A stretch of 19,222 nt of DNA from a bacterium (GTDB lineage Bacteria > CAIWAD01). The position numbers were made by a program, and so were the translations under genes. The first letter of the stretch is position 1, and every line of letters begins with the position of its first letter. The DNA is taken from the NCBI GenBank assembly GCA_030685015.1, contig JAUXWS010000009.1, forward strand, positions 1 to 19,222, read 5' to 3'. Of this stretch, positions 15,676-19,222 are shown piece by piece. The notes beneath the pieces are model-generated. The model saw only the letters and a list, made by a program, of their open reading frames with translations, was not told where the DNA came from and did no database searches.

Positions 15676-16595
15676 TCCCCGCCCCCCAGCTGTTGCCGCC
15701 ACTCCGCCTCCAACTGCGCCAGGCGGCGGCCGCGCTGGGCCATGCTTTCGTTGGCGTCCTCCAGGATGGCAAGTACTTCCAGCCGGAAGGCCACCGCGCC
15801 GTCCCGCGACCAATCCTCCTGCAGGGCCGCGCAGCGATGCACGCCCAGTTCCAGCTGCGCCCGCTGGGAGCGCAGACGGCTGGCCACGGCGCCGGCCCGC
15901 CCCAGGAAGCGCCGACCGCTGGGCAGGTGGGTGATGCAGTAGACGCCGGCCTGGCCGGCGGGCCGCGCCTCCCGGCCGCCCGCGCCGGACTCCGCCCGCC
16001 CCTCGTCCCAACCCTCCCGCAGCCAGGAGGGACCGGCCGGCCGCCAGGCCTCGTTCAGGCGGTAGACCTGTTGGTCGCGCCGCAGCAGGCCCAAGTCCAC
16101 CAGCTCCCGCCGCACGGTGCAGTAGTCGGGGAAGTGGGCGGCGAAGAGTTCGTTGACCTCGCGCTCGGGGTAGCTGCGGCCGGGTTCGAGCAGGGCGGCG
16201 AACTCCTCGAGGAGCAGGCGGCGCTTCTTCTGCTGCACGGGCAGGTGTTCGACCCGGCCATGGGGCGCGAAGGTCTGCAGCACGCGGCGGCAGTAGGCGG
16301 CCAGGCGCTCCCGCTCCCGCCGGTCCTCCTGCGCGTCGCCGGCCACCAGCTCCAGCAGGGGCCGCTCCAGCACCGGCCAGCACACCGAGTAGACGGAGAA
16401 GTACTGCTCGCGGCGCTTCTCCACCAGCCCGCCCTCCTCCAGCTTCTTCAGGTGGAAGGCGAGGGTCGAGGGCGCCAGGCCGAGGCGCCCGGCCAGTTCC
16501 TCGGCGTAGTGTGGGCGCTCCAGCAGCGCCCGTAGCGCCGCCAGCCGCGCCGGGTCGGCCAGGGCCTTGGCCACCAGCAGTCCATTGGCTTCCAT
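15630..16595 (-). CDS. ArsR-type HTH, DUF2087 and GIY-YIG three-domain regulator
   Basis: A 321-residue protein with three parts. Residues 10-75 form an ArsR-like winged helix: LADPARLAALRALLE, then LAGRLGLAPSTLAFHLKKLEEGGLV, with no metal-binding cysteine motif in the recognition helix. Residues about 125-190 fit DUF2087 (RRLLLEEFAALLEPGRSYPEREVNELF and VRRELVDLGLLRRD). After a Gly/Ala/Glu-rich linker, residues about 214-280 form a GIY-YIG nuclease-like domain: GVYCITH for GIY, RRFLGRAG for YIG with Phe in place of Tyr, then SRLRSQRAQL and FRLEVLAILED. GIY-YIG domains attached to ArsR- or LuxR-like regulators are a known class without a settled role. The start at 16595 has GGAGG 4 bases upstream; an ATG at 16622 is less likely. 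Possible jobs are a DNA-damage or defence-linked regulator, or a repressor with a non-cleaving domain. Confidence 0.85.
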   Translation of the reverse strand: MEANGLLVAKALADPARLAALRALLERPHYAEELAGRLGLAPSTLAFHLKKLEEGGLVEKRREQYFSVYSVCWPVLERPLLELVAGDAQEDRRERERLAAYCRRVLQTFAPHGRVEHLPVQQKKRRLLLEEFAALLEPGRSYPEREVNELFAAHFPDYCTVRRELVDLGLLRRDQQVYRLNEAWRPAGPSWLREGWDEGRAESGAGGREARPAGQAGVYCITHLPSGRRFLGRAGAVASRLRSQRAQLELGVHRCAALQEDWSRDGAVAFRLEVLAILEDANESMAQRGRRLAQLEAEWRQQLGGGDYASSSNMGSSAGSS

Positions 16596-16610
16596 CAGGC
16601 CTCCAAAACT

Positions 16611-16617
16611 GATTCGA
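16611..16617 (+). promoter_or_regulatory. single GATTCGA half-site in the leader of the GIY-YIG regulator gene
   Basis: A third copy of the heptamer found in the upstream palindrome, 16 bases ahead of the chosen start and just upstream of its ribosome binding site (16600-16604). Occupancy here could block initiation. A weak -10-like TATGCT sits on the minus strand between the two sites (16633-16628). Confidence 0.5.
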
Positions 16618-16655
16618 TGCACACGGAAGCATATTTGCCGGGGCGAGGCAAGACA

Positions 16656-16675
16656 GATTCGAATTTTCTCGAATC
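16656..16675. promoter_or_regulatory. palindromic operator GATTCGA-N6-TCGAATC
   Basis: A perfect 7-base inverted repeat with a 6-base AT-rich centre, 61 bases upstream of the ArsR-like gene start. This size and symmetry suit a winged-helix dimer, so autoregulation by the downstream protein is the simplest reading. The surroundings are otherwise GC-rich, which makes the AT-rich motif stand out. Confidence 0.65.
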
Positions 16676-16848
16676 AAAAATCACGTCCGGTCGGCGGGCG
16701 GCTTGTCGTTCAGTGCGGCGGACGGGGCGGGATCAAGTGGAAGCAGGCTCGTGGGATGAGCGGGGCAGGCTCCATCCCGACCCTTCCGGTGGATGATGTC
16801 GCGCCCGGCAGCCTGTCGAAAAAGTTTCCCGCACGGGAGAAATTTCGC
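16676..16848. other. intergenic region between the regulator operator and the hipBA promoter
   Basis: Together with the flanking sites this is a 295-base gap between divergent genes. Open frames continue through it from downstream, but they have no homology before the hipB ATG at 16891. I see no small gene and no terminator here. Confidence 0.4.
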
Positions 16849-16892
16849 TTGCGGCGCTATCCACAGGGCACTATGTTACCGCTCGGGAACAT
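16849..16892 (+). promoter_or_regulatory. hipBA promoter and overlapping inverted repeat
   Basis: A -35-like TTGCGG (16849-16854), a 17-base spacer and a -10-like TATGTT (16872-16877) precede hipB. The 20-base imperfect palindrome ATGTTACCGCTCGGGAACAT (16873-16892, one mismatched pair in 8-base arms around GCTC) covers the -10 box and the first bases of the hipB ATG. It is the likely HipB operator. The predicted transcript start near 16884 leaves a leader of about seven bases. Confidence 0.6.
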
Positions 16893-17124
16893 GAACGTGC
16901 TTGATCCAACTCAGCTGGGCGCCGCCATCCGCGCAAGGCGCAAACATTTGCGGGTCACCCAGAGGGATCTGGCCTTAACCTGCGGGATAGGCGTGCGCTT
17001 CATTGTCGATCTGGAGAAAGGCAAAGCCACGTGCCAGATTGGGAAAACCCTCCACGTCCTTAGGGCGCTTGGTTTGAGGCTAGACATCACACAACAGTCT
17101 AACCTAAACAATGAAGCCGTTTAA
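16891..17124 (+). CDS. hipB: HipB-type antitoxin, XRE family
   Basis: A 77-residue DNA-binding antitoxin (E. coli HipB has 88). It has the HipB layout: LGAAIRARRKHLRVTQRDLAL (about residues 8-28), the helix-turn-helix TCGIGVRFIVDLEKGK (about 29-44), then TLHVLRALGLRLDI. It would bind HipA, hold it inactive and repress the operon through the palindrome that overlaps its own start. The ATG at 16891 is chosen because family homology begins there. An in-frame ATG at 16873 lies within the -10 box, and a much longer upstream frame shows no homology. There is no ribosome binding site, consistent with a nearly leaderless transcript. The stop is two bases before hipA. G+C is lower than in the core genes. 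Confidence 0.92.
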   Translation: MNVLDPTQLGAAIRARRKHLRVTQRDLALTCGIGVRFIVDLEKGKATCQIGKTLHVLRALGLRLDITQQSNLNNEAV

Positions 17125-17126
17125 CC

Positions 17127-18377
17127 ATGAGCGGCCTCAACGTATACTTCAACTCACAAATCGTCGGACACTTACAGCAGGACAAAAGCGGGCTTCTGAA
17201 GTTTACTTACAGTGAATCCTGGTTGAAGAATCCCGCAGCCATACCACTTTCCCGCAGCCTGCCACTTCAGTCGGGGGCATTCCCAGGGAAGCAGGCCAGA
17301 CCCTATTTTGCCGGGATTTTGCCTGAGCAGGGGCCACGCCGGCGCATCGCCGAGATCCTTGGGATCAGTGAGTCGAATGACTACGCCCTGCTCGAGCGGA
17401 TGGGAGGGGACTGTGCCGGGGCGATCAGCCTCTTGCCTGTTGGCCATGTCCAGACGGACCAGGGCTCATCGGCCTGCCGCCCCTTGTCGGAGTCAGAATG
17501 GAGCCGGATTGTGGCGGAGCTGCCACGCAATCCACTGCTGGCGGGGACAGACGGACTTCGCTTGTCGCTGGCCGGAGCGCAGGACAAAGTGCCCGTCATT
17601 CTGGAAAATCAGGCGCTTTGCTTACCCCTCGAGCAGATGCCAAGCACGCACATCCTGAAGCCGGAGCCCGACCGCTTTCCGGGTCTTGCCAGCAATGAGA
17701 CCTTCTGCATGATGCTTGCCCGTGAAATGGGGCTGGATGTCGCGGAGGCGGTCTTTCTCATGATCGGCGACAAAGCCTGTGTGCTGGTGAAGCGATACGA
17801 CCGACGCGTGGACGAGGCCGGCGGCATCGACAAGCTCCATCAGGAGGACTTCTGTCAGGCGCTGGGACATCCGCCGGAGAAGAAATACCAGGAAGAGGGC
17901 GGGCCGACACTGTCGGATTGCCTCTCGCTGCTTCAGGAGTGGTCCACCGCCCCGGCCCTCGATGTGCCCCGCTTCATACGCGGCTTGATTTTCAACGTGC
18001 TGATCGGCAATGCGGACGCGCACGCGAAGAACCACGCACTGCTCTACAGCTCCGGGGAGCGGCGGCTGGCGCCGCTCTATGATCTTGTCTCCACCCTTGT
18101 CTGGCCGGAGTTGTCGACGCGCTCCGCCATGAGAATCGGCCACAGCAGATCCATCGACGTGTTCGAGATGTCCGACTGGATGGACATGGCGAAGAGCTCC
18201 GGCCTTGGCTGGCCCATGATCCGCATCCGGGTCGCGGAGAGCTGCGCGGAGCTTCTGGCCAAACTTGATCATGTCCGGCGACAGGCTCGCGCGCTTGATG
18301 CCGGGATGGTCGAGCGGCTGGCCACCCTGATCCGGGAGCGGGCAGGCCGGCTGCAGAAGGCCTTCACCTCTCTTTAG
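17127..18377 (+). CDS. hipA: HipA-type serine/threonine kinase toxin
   Basis: A 416-residue kinase toxin (E. coli HipA has 440). In E. coli HipA phosphorylates glutamyl-tRNA synthetase and induces dormancy; other HipA proteins hit other tRNA synthetases, so the target here is unknown. The N-terminal subdomain is present (LNVYFNSQIVGHL to MGGDCAGAISLLP, residues 4-103), so this is not the split HipS/HipT form. LRLSLAGAQDKVPV (about 144-157) carries the autophosphorylated-Ser/ATP-loop region. The catalytic loop is GNADAHAKNHAL (about 293-304) and the metal-binding DFG-like site is LYDLVST. All key residues are present, so the toxin looks active. It follows hipB by two bases without a strong ribosome binding site, implying translational coupling. 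Confidence 0.95.
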   Translation: MSGLNVYFNSQIVGHLQQDKSGLLKFTYSESWLKNPAAIPLSRSLPLQSGAFPGKQARPYFAGILPEQGPRRRIAEILGISESNDYALLERMGGDCAGAISLLPVGHVQTDQGSSACRPLSESEWSRIVAELPRNPLLAGTDGLRLSLAGAQDKVPVILENQALCLPLEQMPSTHILKPEPDRFPGLASNETFCMMLAREMGLDVAEAVFLMIGDKACVLVKRYDRRVDEAGGIDKLHQEDFCQALGHPPEKKYQEEGGPTLSDCLSLLQEWSTAPALDVPRFIRGLIFNVLIGNADAHAKNHALLYSSGERRLAPLYDLVSTLVWPELSTRSAMRIGHSRSIDVFEMSDWMDMAKSSGLGWPMIRIRVAESCAELLAKLDHVRRQARALDAGMVERLATLIRERAGRLQKAFTSL

Positions 18378-18642
18378 CAGCTTATCGGGCCTGGACATTC
18401 CAAGGAACAGGTACCCTTTTCAAGATTGGCTTCAGGAGATTTCGAGCGTATACTGGTGGATTGCTCAAGAAAGCTGAAAGTCTAGGCCGAAGGCCTGTAA
18501 GGTGCAAATGGACGTGATAGGGATGGGTCTCACCCAAGTCGGAGAGAAGCACCGGCAGGGTCTGAATCGCGCACGTTCAACGTGTTCCTCCTCCAACCGA
18601 CCGAATGAAAGGCATCGAGATCAGGGATCCCAAGGATCCCAA
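18378..18642. other. gene-free stretch between hipA and the orphan antitoxin
   Basis: About 265 bases between two convergent genes. It contains AGGCC-GAA-GGCCT (18484-18496), a small hairpin without a following T run; the quasi-palindrome CACGTTCAACGTG (18572-18584); and a tandem duplication of GGATCCCAA (18625-18642) right after the antitoxin stop. I see no gene and no toxin remnant. Confidence 0.45.
18625..18642. repeat. tandem 9-base repeat GGATCCCAA
   Basis: Two perfect adjacent copies, immediately beyond the stop of the orphan antitoxin gene. It could mark an old insertion or replication slippage; no function is apparent. Confidence 0.7.
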
Positions 18643-18918
18643 TCACTGACTGCGAATGCAGATCTCCTGAAAATTGGACTCCATTTTGCTCCAGAACAAA
18701 GCTGGGATTTCCGTCACTCCTTCCAGATGTCTGCAGGTTTCTGCCGAGAGTGCCTCCTCACCTTTGAGAATGGTCGCCAGATGCCGCAGGTCCCATCCCA
18801 GCCGTAGTGCTAAGTCCGCCGCGGAATGGCCCTGTTCTTCCATCCACTCGCGCAGGATGTCACCAGGTGCGACGCGGTAGTTCGGCTGAAACTGGCTACA
18901 GCCCGATGTCATGCTCAC
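18643..18918 (-). CDS. orphan XRE/HigA-type antitoxin-like regulator
   Basis: A 91-residue helix-turn-helix protein. After FQPNYRVAPGDILREWMEEQG (residues 10-30) come HSAADLALRLGWDLRHLATILKGEE (the DNA-binding region) and LSAETCRHLEGVTEIPALFWSKMESNFQE, the standard ending of HigA/VapI-type antitoxins. The sequence looks full length but diverged, and no toxin gene lies next to it: downstream is the gene-free stretch and upstream only a 17-codon gene stub before the IS3-family end. The GTG at 18918 overlaps that stub's stop as GTGA, suggesting former translational coupling; an ATG at 18912 is the alternative. It may act as a stand-alone repressor or an anti-addiction factor. Confidence 0.8.
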   Translation of the reverse strand: MSMTSGCSQFQPNYRVAPGDILREWMEEQGHSAADLALRLGWDLRHLATILKGEEALSAETCRHLEGVTEIPALFWSKMESNFQEICIRSQ

Positions 18919-18968
18919 ATTGCCTGTTTAAAGATTTGGCGCGGCATCTCGTCCCAGGTGCGACCATC
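18915..18968 (-). pseudogene. 3' stub of an interrupted gene, resembling the end of phage Gp37/Gp68-type (DUF5131) proteins
   Basis: Between the IS3-family tip and the antitoxin start, one minus-strand frame reads DGRTWDEMPRQIFKQAM and then TGA (18917-18915). The motif DGRTWDEMP is, from memory, typical of the extreme C-terminus of DUF5131/phage Gp37-Gp68 proteins, where it usually follows FFKQWGG and LL. The stub is short, so the assignment is tentative. The overlap of its stop with the antitoxin GTG supports this being the original reading frame. The insertion appears to have removed or displaced nearly the whole gene. Confidence 0.5.
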
Positions 18969-19222
18969 TGACTCGCCCCCAGTTTTCTTGGACACAAAAG
19001 TGAGGTAAATCTCATGGTCCAAGGAGAGGAGAGCCGCATGCCCATCGAGAGGTTCACGCCACCCGCGCCCGGGGCGCCGGAAGGCGCGCGTCGCGCGACT
19101 GGCGGCGCGCCGGGCGCAGCGCCCGCCGCAGTCATCCGGTGGTCGGCCAACCGCAAGAAGGACGTCGTGCTGCGCCTGCTGCGCGGCGAGTCCCTGGACG
19201 CCCTGTCCCGTGAATTGGGCGT
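18969..19222 (+). mobile_element. IS3-family insertion sequence, left end, truncated by the window
   Basis: The element appears to begin at 18969 with TGACTCGCCCCCAGTTTTCT, an IS3-type tip with the terminal TG. A transposase OrfA follows after about 70 bases. The element continues beyond the window, so neither its right end nor a target duplication can be checked. Confidence 0.75.
19038..19222 (+). CDS. IS3-family transposase OrfA, partial (3' end outside window)
   Basis: First 61 residues of a transposase helix-turn-helix protein. It starts MPIERFTPPAPGAPEGARR, passes through an Ala/Gly-rich segment, then reads RWSANRKKDVVLRLLRGESL and DALSRELGV, the opening of the DNA-binding domain found in OrfA of a group of IS3-like elements. 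The ATG at 19038 is chosen because AAGGAGAGGAG lies shortly upstream; an in-frame ATG at 19014 precedes this site. The G+C is high, unlike the neighbouring antitoxin gene, so this element may suit a GC-rich host. OrfB would follow by frameshifting downstream of the window. Confidence 0.8.
   Translation, partial: MPIERFTPPAPGAPEGARRATGGAPGAAPAAVIRWSANRKKDVVLRLLRGESLDALSRELG

Noticed and set aside
13837-16677. Minus-strand open frame of 946 codons opposite the SulP gene
   Set aside because: It is antisense to an intact SulP/STAS protein and in a shadow frame of the GIY-YIG gene; its sequence is Gly/Ala/His/Glu-rich without domains.
16567-16890. N-terminal extension of hipB giving a 185-residue protein
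   Set aside because: The extension crosses the operator and promoter regions, reads as non-homologous sequence, and HipB proteins normally have 70-90 residues.
18502-18807. Plus-strand 101-codon frame near the orphan antitoxin
   Set aside because: Most of it is antisense to the antitoxin gene, and it has no recognisable family or ribosome binding site.

Overview
This window looks like a stretch of a GC-rich bacterial chromosome (about 70% G+C by eye in the core) whose two edges are marked by insertion sequences. No tRNA, rRNA or CRISPR array is visible. Lineage cannot be fixed from these genes. A heterotrimeric RecBCD nuclease, rather than AddAB, together with KefB-type and SulP transporters, suits a Gram-negative-type bacterium. 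The first base coincides with the left tip of an IS5-family element, and the last bases lie inside the first gene of an IS3-family element. A contig bounded by repeats would look like this.

Layout. Positions 1-934 hold an IS5-family (IS427-like) element with its transposase split over two frames. Positions 936-1290 are an AT-richer stretch with no gene I can support. Positions 1296-1949 hold a higBA toxin-antitoxin module with a well-formed promoter. From 13844 down to 2094 runs a long minus-strand gene train: recC, recB, recD, crcB (fluoride channel), a DUF190 gene, a decayed CNNM/CBS remnant and a KefB-type cation/proton antiporter. recC/recB and recD/crcB overlap by 4 bases and recB/recD by 10, so the first four genes are very probably one transcript. 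Divergent from recC is a SulP/STAS anion transporter (13927-15675). Its 3' end overlaps, tail to tail, a minus-strand three-domain protein (ArsR-type HTH, DUF2087, GIY-YIG nuclease-like). Upstream of that gene are three copies of the heptamer GATTCGA, two of them forming a palindrome, which is a probable operator.

The right end is an accessory zone. It holds a hipBA module (16891-18377), then an orphan XRE/HigA-type antitoxin. Just upstream of the antitoxin is a stub that reads like the extreme C-terminus of a phage Gp37/Gp68-type (DUF5131) protein, cut by the IS3-family element. The accessory modules at both ends are visibly lower in G+C than the core, as expected for acquired DNA.

How the parts work together. 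RecBCD would repair double-strand breaks and degrade foreign linear DNA. CrcB and its usual neighbour DUF190 relieve fluoride stress, and the KefB-type exchanger handles cations and pH. The two complete toxin-antitoxin modules are self-contained and probably autoregulated. The GIY-YIG regulator is the least understood protein here.
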